64,000 nucleotides of DNA from Symbiodinium natans. Its lineage: Eukaryota; Sar; Dinophyceae; Suessiales; Symbiodiniaceae. The notes below the pieces were generated by a model, which saw only the letters and a program-made list of their open reading frames with translations, was not told where the DNA came from and did no database searches. This document shows, piece after piece, positions 40,664-52,394 of this stretch (its first letter is position 1; each line of letters begins with the position of its first letter). Position numbers and translations under genes: made by a program. The stretch covers positions 383,501 through 447,500 of the forward strand of contig CAJNDS010001680.1 of assembly GCA_905221605.1 (NCBI GenBank), written 5' to 3'.

Positions 40664-41037
40664 TGGGTTGTAGGTGCCCTATATGGTTGTAGCTATACTA
40701 TAGTTACCCTATACAAATAGCAACCCTGCTTACCATGAACCTCCAAGCAGGATTTCAAAAGCGGGCCATCAAATGTGGCGACTGTTGCCGGGAACATCTT
40801 TCCTCCCACATCGTGCTCTGGGATTTGGCACTTGCCGCTCTTGGGTTTATAGGGTTTAGGTTCCAGGGTCTAGGGCGTAGAATATAGCAACCCAAAGCGC
40901 TGCTGCATGGAGGGTACCCTTACCGTGGGGCCCAGCCTTTGAAGCTTCAGGGGTAGCTATAAGTAGGGTTACAAGTACTCATAAATACAGTGGCCTTACT
41001 TCTAACCCCACTTAAGAACTACCCAGGAACCTCCAAG
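40664..41037. repeat. Two family B fold-backs (40664-40746, 40937-41037)
   Basis: The first has right arm reverse complement CTTGGAGGTTCATGGTAAGC. The second has left CTTTGAAGCTTCAGGGGTAG and right reverse complement GCTTGGAGGTTCCTGGGTAG. Confidence 0.6.
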
Positions 41038-41093
41038 CAATGAGATCCTCGAAGTGCACCACCACCTTTAGCAGGCTTGTTTAGGGGGTTTAA

Positions 41094-41202
41094 TTAGGCT
41101 AGGATGCCCAGTAGTACCCTTATGTTTAGGTTCCCTTATAAACCCCTTTAAGCAAAAAAGGGCACCCTTTTTAAGCCTAGGTTACTGGGCAGCCTAGTAG
41201 GG
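41094..41202. repeat. Fold-back element, single copy
   Basis: Left TTAGGCTAGGATGCCCAGTA, right reverse complement CTACTAGGCTGCCCAGTAAC, then GTACCCTTA. Confidence 0.55.
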
Positions 41203-41740
41203 TTTTGTTTAGGGCTTCAGGGAGTTCTTAACTCTGAAATGTCAGGATCTTCGGCCCAACGCCTGGTCGAAGAAATGCTAGACGGTTTAGGTTTTAGGGT
41301 TTAGGGTTTAGGGTTGTCATCCATGTGGACGAATAACTTCCCGTGATTCTTACGTCCGGGTTGCAGAAAGCACTGGCCACATGAAACCCCTTCACCAACA
41401 TGAAGTCCGCCTTCCCCAGCCCCCCATCCCAAGAAAAAGGGGACCTTTGAAGGTCGACTCATGGATTGGAGGCTAGGTTGTGATCTCAAAGTAGCGGGGA
41501 GAGGGCAAACGGGGAGCTTGTTGCAGTTGGACTGTTTGGTCCTACAAGCGCCTGACGCTTGAGACCAAAGTCATTGCTAAGCCGTGAAACGGGGGAGGGG
41601 GAGCGCGGGAGAGGGAACAGAGGAGAGTGAGCGAGGGAGACGAAGCAAGGGAGAGAGAGAGGGAGAGCGGGTACAGAGTACGGGGGTTTAAGTTTCTGGG
41701 ACTGGGGTTTACAATGCGCCATTCAAACCAGGGCCGAGCA

Positions 41741-41905
41741 CCGTCTCACAACTAGAAGCAGGTAGAACGAACGTTTCTGTGTCAAGCGGAAGGGTCGCAG
41801 AGGACGTGTTTGCAAACTCTTCGTCGGGCAGACAACGATGTGTGTTGCTAGGTTGGGGATACGCCTTCAGTTCAAAGCCTCCACCCGCCCATACCTAAGT
41901 GTTTG
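41741..41905 (+). CDS. Exon-like segment upstream of a membrane-segment exon
   Basis: Frame STVSQLEAGRTNVSVSSGRV then AEDVFANSSSGRQRC, open to TAA near 41900. It belongs to an ITS-free stretch (41700-42320) and probably joins the exon at 42006. The donor was not fixed. Confidence 0.42.
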
Positions 41906-42005
41906 CCTTTCAGGTGTTTTTCGTGAACTGTCGTCTTGCAGACTAGGTCAGGGTTACTGACGCACAGGGCAACATGACAAAACCCTTCGCCATTCTTCGC
42001 AACAG

Positions 42006-42211
42006 TCTGCGGTCCAATTGGTCAAGGTTTGGCTGCTTTAGCGATCGTGTTGTTCATCCTGGGTTATAAAACAGCTAGGACTGTCGTGGGCTCGATATCA
42101 GGGGCCAGCCAAGAGCTTCAAAATCTGCTTTGTGGAGAAAGTAGCAGCCATGAACGTTCCATGAAGACCGCGGCGGTTGTTGTTTCGACATCTTTTCAAG
42201 CACGGTGGTAG
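42006..42211 (+). CDS. Terminal exon with a hydrophobic segment
   Basis: Acceptor TTCTTCGCAACAG (ends 42005). Frame GLAALAIVLFILGYKTART is a likely transmembrane helix near the exon start, followed by GSISGASQELQNLLCGESSS and TAG at 42209. The 68 codons end with a soluble tail. This suggests a small single-pass membrane protein. No family recognised. Confidence 0.5.
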
Positions 42212-42965
42212 AGGCTCCTTCACAAAACATCTGGGCACAGGTTCTTCAAGTGCCTGAGGGTCCGCGAGGGGCGATACTGCTGCAACCTCATTATTGAAAA
42301 TACACCCAGACCTGCGTCTCGGACAAATAGCCCTAAACCCCCCCCCCTAAACCATGAACCCTAAACCCTAAACCCTAAATCCTAACCGTATACCCTGAAT
42401 CCTTTGAAGCCCTGAGCTTAACTGCAGGCTGTTCTTTACCACCGGGCTCCTCATGTTGGAAGCCAAAGGCTTGACTTGACTTCATCCTTTGGAGAAATGT
42501 CAGCGCGTCGGCCGGTAGAAAGGATGCGCTGTAGAGGGTTTGGGGTTTTCACTAGGGTTGTATTAGGGCTTAGTGGGTTTTTAGGGTTGAATTAGGGTTT
42601 GTTGGGGTTTATAGGGTTTTTAGGGTATGTAGTGGCATCAAGGCGAGCAAAAGGGAGCCAGCACTCGCACTCCCGAGACGATGATCAAAGAACTGAAATC
42701 GAGACGTGGCTATCAGCCAAAAAACCCTACGGATTAGAAGCCACAAACCCTTCCCTAAGCCCTAAACCCCAGAAACCCTTAACCCCAAACCCTAAACCCT
42801 TCCTGAACCTTAAAGCCTCAAAATCCTAAACCCTAAACCCTAAACCCTTATAAACCATTGAATCAGTCCTCAGTCTCCTGGGCCAGTCCCAGAAAGGGGC
42901 TCCTGAATCCTAAACGTGTAAGGGCCACCCCCAACAGGGACCCTAAACTTTAAACCCTAAGCTTA

Positions 42966-43100
42966 GAGTAGAGTTTAGGGTTCAGGGTTCAGGGTTCAGG
43001 GTTTAGGGGTTAGGGTTTAGGGTTTAGGGTTTAGGGTTTAGGGTTTAGGGTTTAGGGTTTAGGGTTAGGGTTGAGGGTTGAGGGTTGAGGGTTGAGGGTA
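42966..43100. repeat. ITS block, TTCAGGG, TTTAGGG and TTGAGGG groups
   Basis: Variants are grouped: TTCAGGG x3, TTTAGGG x9, TTGAGGG x4. Confidence 0.93.
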
Positions 43101-43186
43101 CAGCAGCAGAGCCAGGAGATGAAGTCTGCCTGCGGCTTCGGCTACGGCCCAGACGCTTCTGCCTGGGGACCAAAGAGCCCAATCCC
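43101..43186 (+). CDS. Exon-like island in the reverse array context
   Basis: Frame QQQSQEMKSACGFGYGPDAS then AWGPKSPI; acceptor TACAG at 43099-43103 or one of the following CAGs. Here T repeats lie left and C repeats right, an exception to the usual layout. Confidence 0.42.
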
Positions 43187-43300
43187 TAAACCCGAAACCC
43201 TAAACCTTAAACCCTAAACCGTATCTTAGGGTAGTTACACGGTCCCTTGATAAGGGCCCTTAACACCTGAGATACCCCTTATATACCCTAGCTTAATCCC

Positions 43301-43412
43301 TAATGGCCCTTGTATAGGGGCCTTTAATCATTAGAATAGGGTCTGGGGGCTCTTATAGTATACTAATATAGGAACCATAAAGGGATTACTATTAGTAATT
43401 ATTCCTGCCCAA
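43301..43412 (-). repeat. Dispersed repeat family I, reverse copy
   Basis: Reverse complement begins CAGGAATAATTACTAATAGT and ends CCCTATTCTAATGATTAAAG, matching 34873-34975. Confidence 0.6.
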
Positions 43413-44319
43413 TCCCTTGAACCTTAAACTTACTTAGCCAATAGTAGCGGGTTTAGGGTTTAGGGTTTAGGGTTTAGGGTTTCCGGAATAATAAAGTTGA
43501 ACCTTTTTTTTTGCTGGGTGATTGGAGCAGTAACTTAAACCCTCATGGCCCTAATCCCTTAACCCTAAGCCCCCCCAAGGCCTAAACCAAGCCCCCTAAA
43601 CAACCTCAACCCTAAACTGCCCTAAACCCTGGCAAGTGGGCTCGAGGCTCGGCGGGAGGCTTACCCGAAACCCTAAAAGAACTGAAACCTGATGACCTTC
43701 AGCCCTAAACACAAACAACAAAAACCAGGCCTCAACCCCCCCCCCCCCCCCGTATGCCTTAATCAGTTGGCAACTGATCCCCTCGTTTTTGCGAAGTAAG
43801 TCCTCGTTTGAAAGCATCGTGAACACGCGGGAGCAACCGGAGTCCCTGATGCGTCCATGGTGGTGTGTATGTGCGAGTGGGATCGGGACGGGGTTAGTGT
43901 GGTCAAAGGGTTGAAGCCTGCAGGACTCTAGTTGTCCCGACGTTGATCTAATCTCTGAAGTTAGTCTTATTCGTCCCAACCCTAAGATTCTAAAGCCTAA
44001 GCCCTAAACGCGCAGTGTGGCAGGTCTGCCCTAGACCCAAAACCCTAAACGCTAAACCCTAAACCCTAAATACCCACAAGGGTTTCAGGGTCAAGGGTTC
44101 TCAAGATATTCGAGGCCATGAGGTTCCTTGAAGGCCAAGTTCCAGGGCACCTGCAAGGAAGAAGGCCACCCCCCGCCCAAAAAAAACAAAAAAAAAAGAA
44201 ACATGTATGTATATATAGAGTCCGGGGGACTGTGGGAGTGCACTTTTTTGTGTTTTTTTTGTTTCATGAGGTTTGCCATGTTACACAACTCACTAATATA
44301 AATAAAAACGCCCAACCCT

Positions 44320-45830
44320 AATAAATTCTATAAGTCTACTTATCAAGTATTGAATGTATAGAACCTAATAGACTGAGATTACCATGATTCCAAATCTTGC
44401 TATTAGTTGGTGAATATAGATTCCAAGTCTTGCTTATTGGGGGTGAATGCGTTATGAGGGTGGCTATTATGATTTCAAGTCTTGTATATCGGGATGGTGA
44501 ATATAGATATCAAGTCTTGCTTATTGAGGGATGAGTGTAAGTTCCAAGTCTTGTTTATCAGGAAGTGAATGAGTTATTAGGGGAATAGTTACTTTTTATT
44601 AGTCTTGCTGATTGGTATGGGGTGAATGCAGCTCTTCAGTATTGCTTTTTCGAGGGGGGTTGAATACGTGACTGGTGGACGAATACCTGGGTTGCATCAA
44701 TATGGCTTTTGTGATTCAAAGACTTCACAAAGAAACACGTTGCATCGGAACACCGTGTTTTGTTCACAAAAAAACAGACTTTTAAAACAGAGTTCACACC
44801 TGCAACTCTATAAAACAACGGTTTATCTGAGATGCATATACAAGCTATGGGAATGACCAATGAATGATTCCTGTAACTCAAAAAGCATGTAAACTTACGA
44901 AGGTCGGCAAAATACATGTAGGTGAATCTATGTCTATAGATGAAATGGCAATAAAACTCACAAACACCATGCCTATAATAAAGAGTCAACGATACTATTT
45001 AACGCCTCTAACAACACGAAACATCATTCTGGCAGCAATTTTCCTGCATAGATTTCTCACAAAACCTCTAGCCAAAAAATGAAGCTATAGAAGCTAGGCT
45101 AGAATGGACTGGACTTTTTTTATAACATATGCATTTAACAAAGCAAGTACAAATTGTGCTTAAACTTTGAATTGATACTGAAGAATCATTTTGAAAGACT
45201 ATTCCTATAGTAGACAGTAGACTTTTGCACAGCACTTTAGATGCGGCAAATAATCTAGAGAGCCCTCTACTGCACTATTAACAATTTCCTAATAACTTAT
45301 GAATCAATCCATAGGACAAAGAGCCTTAACTCAGATATTATATATATATATGTATATAGTAATAATAATCATCATTTTTGTCGATGGGAATTTGTTATCC
45401 CATCTTATCATACAAATTTATATATCTTGAATGATGAGTTTAAAAATGCTTAAAGCAAAATACTAGAAAATCCAACAAATAACACGCTTGGAACTCTTAC
45501 AGAAGCTCCTCTTAGTAAAGGGAACAAGATAAATTACAAGATATTTACGTATGGGCAAACTCTGCTAGATTTGACATACAATGCAAATTACCTCAAAAAA
45601 TGGGCAAGTATAGAAGATCTATATTAGAAGAAACAGCTAGAACAATAGCTAGCTTAGAAGTCATATTATTAAACCAACCCTGCATGAAGGAAAGCAAATA
45701 TCAAGCCATAACGGTAGGCACCCTATGATACAAAGATTTTTCAATAAAGTCGCTTTGATTTTTAAACATAGTGATTGTGGATTTTTCATAGCGCAGATTT
45801 TTATCACACCTGTCTCACTGAAACACACTA
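44320..45830. other. AT-rich island without telomere repeats
   Basis: Base composition drops sharply to AT-rich and no TTTAGGG unit is seen over 1.5 kb. Short frames (44864-45082, 72 codons) exist but stop density elsewhere matches chance. It could be DNA from an organelle, a virus or another organism, or an old transposon. No recognisable organelle gene. Confidence 0.6.
44386..44660. repeat. Degenerate tandem repeat in the AT-rich island
   Basis: Seven copies of about 36-52 bp around TCCAAGTCTTGCTTATTGGG and GTGAATATA/GTGAATGCG. Confidence 0.75.
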
Positions 45831-46036
45831 GTCAGCAAAAGCTTTCGCAAAATATGAGCACCGTGTGGTCTTGCTTGTGGGGGGGGGAAATCCATCATCG
45901 GTAGGTTGTCCCAGTAGCTGTCCTTCATTTTTCCGGAAGCGGCGCGCGTGAGGTATTCTACTGGAGACTTCCGGAAGCCCCGCGCTGGAGAATCGAAAAA
46001 CCAAAAAAAAACAAAACAACAAAAAAAAATCAAAAA

Positions 46037-46200
46037 TCCAGGACTCCTGTAGATTGGGCCCTGGATGGAAGAGTCCAGAAAACTTGTAAAAAACTCAGAA
46101 AACTAGAAAAAAAGGCAAAAAAACACGAAAAAACCAAAAAAAAAAAAAAAAAAATTTTCCAGGACTCTTGCAGATTGGGCCCTGGATGGAAGAGTCCCTG
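46037..46200. repeat. Two 40-bp direct repeats with internal inverted arms
   Basis: TCCAGGACTCnTGnAGATTG and GGCCCTGGATGGAAGAGTCC occur at 46037 and 46157, 120 bp apart with A-rich DNA between. GGACTC/GAGTCC are inverted within each. Confidence 0.8.
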
Positions 46201-46589
46201 GAAATTGATTTTTTTGGTGTTTTCGAGTTTTTTCGAGTGTTTGCATTTTTTCTAGTTTTCCTCGAAAAAACAGGGCTGTGCTGTAAGGGGGGCTCCGGGG
46301 GCTTGTGTAGCACCTAAAACAATTGTTGTTTTGTCTAAGGATGATATAGGGTTTCACTGGGCCTTTAGTGTTTTTTTTTTTTTTTTTTTTTGTGGGTTTC
46401 TGTGGTTTCAGTGTATGTACTGCATTTTTGTGGTTGTTGTATGTGAGTGTGTAGGCCGCTCTCAATGCTTTGGCCCACACCCACCTAGCCCTAAACCCAA
46501 CCGCTCCGTAACCTAAGCCCCCCAACCCTGTGGCTGGAACTGTTGGTGTGTTGTTTTTGAAAGCTGATTGTGGTTTAGCTGGGGGGTGA

Positions 46590-46960
46590 ATGGTTGAATG
46601 GACGTAGGTGACACAGGCCCCTGCGCAAGGATGACGCACAAGCCGAGAAGTGTGCCAATACCCCGACGCACAAATCGAGAAGTGTACCGAGGTCACCAAT
46701 CCCACCCTGAACAACCCCAAACCTTAAAACTTAAGATATCTCAAACCCTAAGACCCTAAAACCTTGCATCAGAGCCCTGCGCAAGGATGACACGCGCAAG
46801 CAGAGAAGTGTACAGAGGTAGCCAATCCCACCCTGAACGGCTCAAACCCAAACCCCTATATAAAGTGATTCCAGCAATAGCTCAGCAAGGATGACACGCA
46901 CAAACCAAGAAGAACACCCACACAAATCGAAAAGTGCACCGAGCATAAACCTAGAACCCG
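46590..46960. repeat. Three diverged tandem copies of about 150 bp
   Basis: Shared blocks GCAAGGATGACACGCACAA, GAGAAGTGTACCGAGGT and CCAATCCCACCCTGAAC at about 46625, 46790 and 46885. Confidence 0.75.
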
Positions 46961-47390
46961 ACCGCCGCATACCCTTAAGCCCTTTAAGTCCAAGCGCGGG
47001 TCCCCTCTAAGAGGTGGGGCCCCTTTAAGGGCCCAGAGGGCTTTTCCATTTTCTTGCTGAGGGCCTGGTTGTCAGACTTTGGGCTCAACCCTAAACCTTA
47101 CCCTAAACCCTGAACCCCATCAACCCTAAACCCCATCCTCCCGGCCGCTGTGGCGGCCACCTCCGCGCTGACGAGAAGGCTGGACCGCTACCTTTTAGGG
47201 TTTAAGGTTGTGGGTTTAACCTTTCCCCCCAAAATCCTGTCGGGATCCTTAGGGGTAGTTTGCAAGGGTGGTTGGTCGTTCATTGCATCGAGGGGGGTTT
47301 TTGGGGTCTATTTCGGACTGAAAGGCTTGAGGTGAGCATGGTTCACGAATTCACCTGATTGCGACCCCTCCGCTGTTCTAAACCCAAACC

Positions 47391-47920
47391 TCACGCTGTC
47401 TGTAGCTCGCAAGTTCTCTGCCTCGGGTATGTCGGTAGCTGTAGCCAAGTCCAATCCGTCTGGATCTCGGGCAGCTCTTTCCATGCCGCCACCGAAGCCC
47501 GCACCGTAAACTTTGCCATGCCCTGGTTCACGCGCCCTCTATCCACCAGCGTTGATTCGCCCATCTCCAATCTCTCGCTCGTCCCGGCACGTTCCAAGTT
47601 TCAGTTTTTCGCCCATGCGAACATTTGCCTTGCCAATTAATTTCACCTTCATGTACAGGACGTACCGTTGTGAGGATGCCGATGATGCTGATGCTCGTGA
47701 TGCTGATGCTCATGACGCTGATGCTCATGATGCCGATGCTCATGTTGCTTGTGCCAATAAAAAACGGGCCCTTTTCGGCCCCTCCGCAGGGCACATATAT
47801 AGCCCTGTACCGTGGGGTGCATTTTTGCTCCACGATGATTTGATTCTTGTAGGTCTAGATATTGCCCCTCATATTTTTCCCGAGCCCAAACCCCCGGTTA
47901 AGTTTTATATATCGTTTTGA
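47391..47920 (+). CDS. Possible coding region with 18-bp repeat (DADAHDADAH)
   Basis: The frame 47513-47920 is open for 135 codons and includes an imperfect 18-bp repeat at 47674-47752 (GATGCTGATGCTCATGAC) encoding alternating Asp-Ala-Asp-Ala-His. The end reads HIYSPVPWGAFLLHDDLILV. A minus frame at 47391-47597 is also open (GMAKFTVRASVAAWKELPEI). Strand and exon limits uncertain. Confidence 0.33.
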
Positions 47921-48350
47921 GAAGGGGGGCCCGTGGAAGGGTGTCGGGTCCCACTAGGGGCTCACACCTGGGCCTGGGGTTCCCTCTAGCCCAGGCCAGC
48001 ATTGTCTCATGTTGTACTTGTGTTTTGCCATCTCACGTGTAAATTCATTTATACCATTCATCCTAGTTCGGCCTGGGCAGGGGGGGCTCTACTGTAACTA
48101 GATATAAAAAATTTGTCCTGTCAACTCAATGCCGATAATTCGTATAAAATGTCGTTTTGTTAAAAAACGGGTGAGCCCGGCCTGGTGAGGCCCTGGGTCA
48201 CCCCCCGGCATGCGGCACCGGGATACAAAAACGCGCACGAGGTCTCCATAAGATATATCTTCTAGTCGGCATTGAAAGGACACCCTAATCCCCAATTACC
48301 CTAAGTAGAAAATTCAGAAATTGTTCTGATGCTCATTTTTGCTCGAGCAG

Positions 48351-48490
48351 CCTTGATCCGATGGATTTCCCTGCTGAGCAATCTTGATCCGATGGATTTC
48401 CCTGCTGAGCAATCTTGATCCGATGGATTTCCCTGCTGAGCAATCTTGATCCGATGGATTTCCCTGCTGAGCAATCTTAATCCGATGGAC
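48351..48490. repeat. 31-bp tandem repeat, about five copies
   Basis: Unit CTTGATCCGATGGATTTCCC plus TGCTGAGCAAT; starts at 48352, 48383, 48414, 48445 and 48476. Confidence 0.95.
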
Positions 48491-48502
48491 TTCTTGAGCT
48501 TG

Positions 48503-49860
48503 CAACAGCATCTTCAGCTGTAGCACGGACTCTGGGCCTTTGCTTCCCGCCGTCACGCAAAGAAGTCCTCAGCTGCAGTACGGCCTGCGGGCCTTTGCTG
48601 GCCGCCGTCAACCTGTAGCATCTTCAGCTGTAGCACGGACTCTGAGCCTTTGCTTCCCGCCCTCACCCAAAGAAGTCTTCAGCTGCAGTACGGCCTGTGG
48701 GCCTTTGCTTCCCGCCGTGAACCTCTAGCATCTTCAGCTGTAGCACGGACTCTGAGCCTTTGCTTCCCGCCGTCACCCAAAGAAGTCTTCAGCTGCAGTA
48801 CGGCCTGTGGGCCTTTGCTTCCCGCCGTCAGCCAAGAGCATCTTCAGCTGTAGCACGGACTCTGAGCCGTTGCTTCCCGCCGTCACCCAAGAAAGTCCTC
48901 AGCTGCAGTATGGACTTTGGGCCTTTGCTTCTCGCCGTCAAACAACAGCAGCTTCAGCTGTAGCAAGGACTCTGGGCCTTTGCTTCCCGCCCTCACCCAA
49001 AGAAGTCCTCAGCTGCGGTACGGACTTTGGGCCTTTGCTGGCCGCCGTCAACCTGTAGCATCTTCAGCTGTAGCACGGACTCTGAGCCTTTGCTTCCCGC
49101 CGTCACCCAAGAAAGTCCTCAGCTGCAGTATGGACTTTGGGCCTTTGCTTCTCGCCGTCAAACAACAGCAGCTTCAGCTGTAGCAAGGACTCTGGGCCTT
49201 TGCTTCCCGCCCTCACCCAAAGAAGTCCTCAGCTGCAGTACGGACTTTTGGCCTTTGCTGGCCGCCGTCAACCTGTAGCATCTTCAGCTGTAGCACGGAC
49301 TCTGAGCCTTTGCTTCCCGCCGTCACCCAAGAAAGTCCTCAGCTGCAGTATGGACTTTGGGCCTTTGCTTCTCGCCGTCAAACAACAGCAGCTTCAGCCG
49401 TAGCACGGACTCTGGGCCTTTGCTTCCCGCCTTCACCCAAAGAAGTCCTCAGCTGCAGTACGGGGTTGGGCCTTTGCTTGCCGCCGTCAAGCAAAGGCAT
49501 TTTCAGCTGTAGCAAGGACTCTGAGCCTTTGCTTCCCGCCGTCACCCAAGAAAGTCCTCAGCTGCAGTACGGACTCTGGGCCTTTGCTTCCCGCCGTCAA
49601 GCAACAGCATCTTCAGCTGTAGCACGGCATCTCGGCTTTTGCTTCCCGCGTCACTCAACGAACTCCTCAGCTGCAGTACGGGCTGTGGGCCTTGGTTCCC
49701 GCCGTCAACCAACAAAATCTTCAGCTGTAGCACGGACTCTGGGCCTTTGCTTCCCGCCGTCACTCTGGGCCTTTGCTTCCCGCCGTCACCCAAGAAGGTC
49801 CTCAGCTGCAGTACTGACTTTGGGCCTTTGCTTGCCGCCGTCAACCAACAACATCCTCAA
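48503..49860. repeat. 110-bp satellite built from two 55-bp halves, about 12 copies
   Basis: Each dimer has a TCTTCAGCTGTAGCACGGAC half and a GTCCTCAGCTGCAGTACGG half, both running into GGGCCTTTGCTTCCCGCCGT. From 48840 to 49400 a 220-bp order appears (AACCTGTAGC alternates with AACAACAGCAGC). As 110 is not a multiple of 3 the frame shifts each copy, giving overlapping ORFs on both strands; the longest is 49310-49948 (212 codons). Coding is unproven. Confidence 0.93.
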
Positions 49861-49929
49861 TTCTAGTCTCCAAGCTCCCGGCCCCGCCCTCCCCGCCCCT
49901 CCCTCTGTGATGTGGTTGCGGGTTGGTCT

Positions 49930-50930
49930 GATGGTCTTAGGGTTTTAGGGTTTAGGGTTTGAGGGTTTCGGGTTTAGGGTTTAGGCTTCAGAGTCTATAG
50001 GGTTTAGGGTTAGGGTTTAGGGTTCAGGGTTCTGGGTTTAGGGTTTAGGCTTGAAAGGCTTAGGGTCTAGGGTTAGGGTTTAGGGTTCAGGGTTGAGGTT
50101 TAGGTTTTGGGGTTTGGAAAAAGGGCAAAAGGACACCGCTCAGACCCTAAATCCCAAAAGCCGTACAAGCCCTCAACCCCTTTGCCCCTTTGCCACTCAC
50201 CCTAAACCGTAAACCCTAGCGCCAAAAACCTAAACCCTAAACCCAGAACCCTAAACCCTATACCCGAAACCCTAAACCTCAAACCCCAAACCCCAAACCC
50301 CAAACCCTAAACCCTAAACCCTAAACCCTGAACGCGAGCCCTCAAACCCCTTTACCACGCGGCCAGCAAGGGGCTGGCCGCCCCGTGCAGGTCCCGTCAC
50401 ACTGCGTCGGCGTTTTTTGGGGCCCTCAACCCTAAACCCCTAAGCCCTGCAGAGCCTTAAACCCCGAACCCTAAACCGGGTTACAGGCTTCCGCTTCAAA
50501 GTCACAAATCCTCAGCCCTAAACTCTAAACCGGTCGGCGACCAAGGACCATGGAAGAGGTGTGCCTGATGCTGCGATGGTGCCAGGACGGCAGGAGCCAG
50601 CTCTAACTCCTGGGTTGCAGCCGATCGGGGAAAGGCAGCCCGCCTGCTCGACTTCAAGGTGGGTTTAGGGTTTAGGGCTTAGGGTTTAGCGTCCAACAAG
50701 CAAAGTTTGTTGTGCTGTTGCCGCCCTCCCCGCTCTCCTCCCCCCACCGCATTCCCCACCCTCCGCCAGAAGGCAGAGGGGGAATACTTAGGGTTGGGCA
50801 CTGAAAACCCTAAACCCTAAACCTTCAGCCTTCAGATGAGTGCATCGAAATATTCTTAGGAGAGTTTCCCACTTTTGTGTTTCAAGCACAACATAGGGCA
50901 AAACCCGAACTTCCCTTTTAGTGCCGAAAC
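49930..50930. repeat. ITS mosaic, T-type then C-type
   Basis: TTTAGGG tracts at 49938-50110; CCCTAAA/CCCCAAA tracts at 50200-50330; scattered units to 50825. No exon supported. Confidence 0.8.
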
Positions 50931-50944
50931 ACTGAAACCCCTGA

Positions 50945-52245
50945 TATATAGATGTATATATACATTTATAGATATAGAGGTATATGTCTATATAGATATA
51001 AATATCTGCATATATATATATATAGATATATAGGTTTATAGATATATAGACTTATAGATATATAGATACATAGACTTATAGATATATAGAAATATAGATA
51101 TATAAATATATACATATATAGATATATAGATATATAGATATATAGATATATAGATATAAAGATATATAGACATCTAGATATCTAGATATATAGATATATA
51201 AGACATCTAGATATCTAGATATATAGATATATAGATACATAGATATAGATATAGGTATCTAGATATATAGATACATAGATATAGATATATAGATCTATAG
51301 TATATAGATATATAGATATGATATATAGATATCAGATATACAGATATATATATATATATAGATATATGATATATAGTATATATATATATAATATATATAT
51401 AGAGATATATATAATCATATATATATATTATATATATATAGATAGACATATAGATATAACAGATATATAGATATATAGATATATAGATATATATATAGAT
51501 ATATAGATATATAGATATATAGATATATATATAGATATATAGATATATATATAGATATATATATATATATATATGTAGGTATATAGATAATATAACTATA
51601 TAGATATGTATATAGATATATAGATATAGATATAAATATATAGATTATAGATATATAGATCTAGATATCAGATATATAGATATATAATATATTATATATA
51701 TGTAGATAGATATAGAGCATATATATAGATATATAGATTATAGATATAGAGATATATAGTCTAGATATAGATATATATATATAGATATATATATATAGAT
51801 ATAGATCTATATAGATATATAGATATATAGATATAGATATATATATAGATATATAGATATATAGATATAATGATATAGATATATATATAGATATATAAAG
51901 ATAGTTATAGATATATAGATATATAAATCTAGGGATATATAGATATATATATATATATATCTATATATATATACATCTATATATATCTATATAGATATAT
52001 ATCTATATAGATGTATAGTTAGACATATAGATATATAGATATATAGACATATAGATATATAGATATATACATATATAGATATATAGATATATAGATATAT
52101 AGATATATAGATATATAGATATATAGATATATAGATATATAGATATATAGATATATAGATCTATAGATATATAGATATATAGATATATAGATATAGAGAC
52201 ATATCGATACAGATATAGATATACATGTAGATATCGAAATTATAT
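50945..52245. repeat. 1.3-kb AT-rich (GATATATA)n satellite
   Basis: Units AGATATAT and variants (AGATATAG, ACATATAG) throughout. ORFs of Y/I/S repeats are artefacts. Confidence 0.97.
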
Positions 52246-52285
52246 ATACATATGGAAACGCGGGCCAGGACCTGGCTCTTTCCTG

Positions 52286-52345
52286 ATGCCACCAGAGAAG
52301 CGCATGCAGTTCTTCAGGCCTGACACTCGATCGCCTGTGGAAGAG
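52286..52345 (+). CDS. Exon copy X2 (QFFRPD motif)
   Basis: Directly after the AT satellite. + frame MPPEKRMQFFRPDTRSP then VEERVPR to TAA; possible donor GTGGAAG after CCT. Diverged copy of 14849-14907. Confidence 0.45.
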
Positions 52346-52394
52346 AGAGTGCCTCGCTAATATGCAACCTTCCATGCCCCACTATGTGCTCAGA

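Noticed and set aside
44860-45700. AT-rich frames that read like protein if TAA/TAG mean Gln and TGA means Trp, as in a dinoflagellate parasite with reassigned stops.
   Set aside because: Stops occur about once per 12 codons, which is the chance rate for this base composition, and open stretches of 57-72 codons are expected by chance in six frames.
46103-46720. 205-codon minus-strand ORF.
   Set aside because: Runs through poly(A)/poly(T) tracts and the 46.6-kb tandem repeat; low-complexity lysine and phenylalanine runs.
48351-49860. CRISPR-like array.
   Set aside because: Units are contiguous with no unique spacers; eukaryotic satellite DNA.
51207-52375. Tyr/Ile/Ser-rich ORFs.
   Set aside because: Artefacts of the GATATATA satellite.
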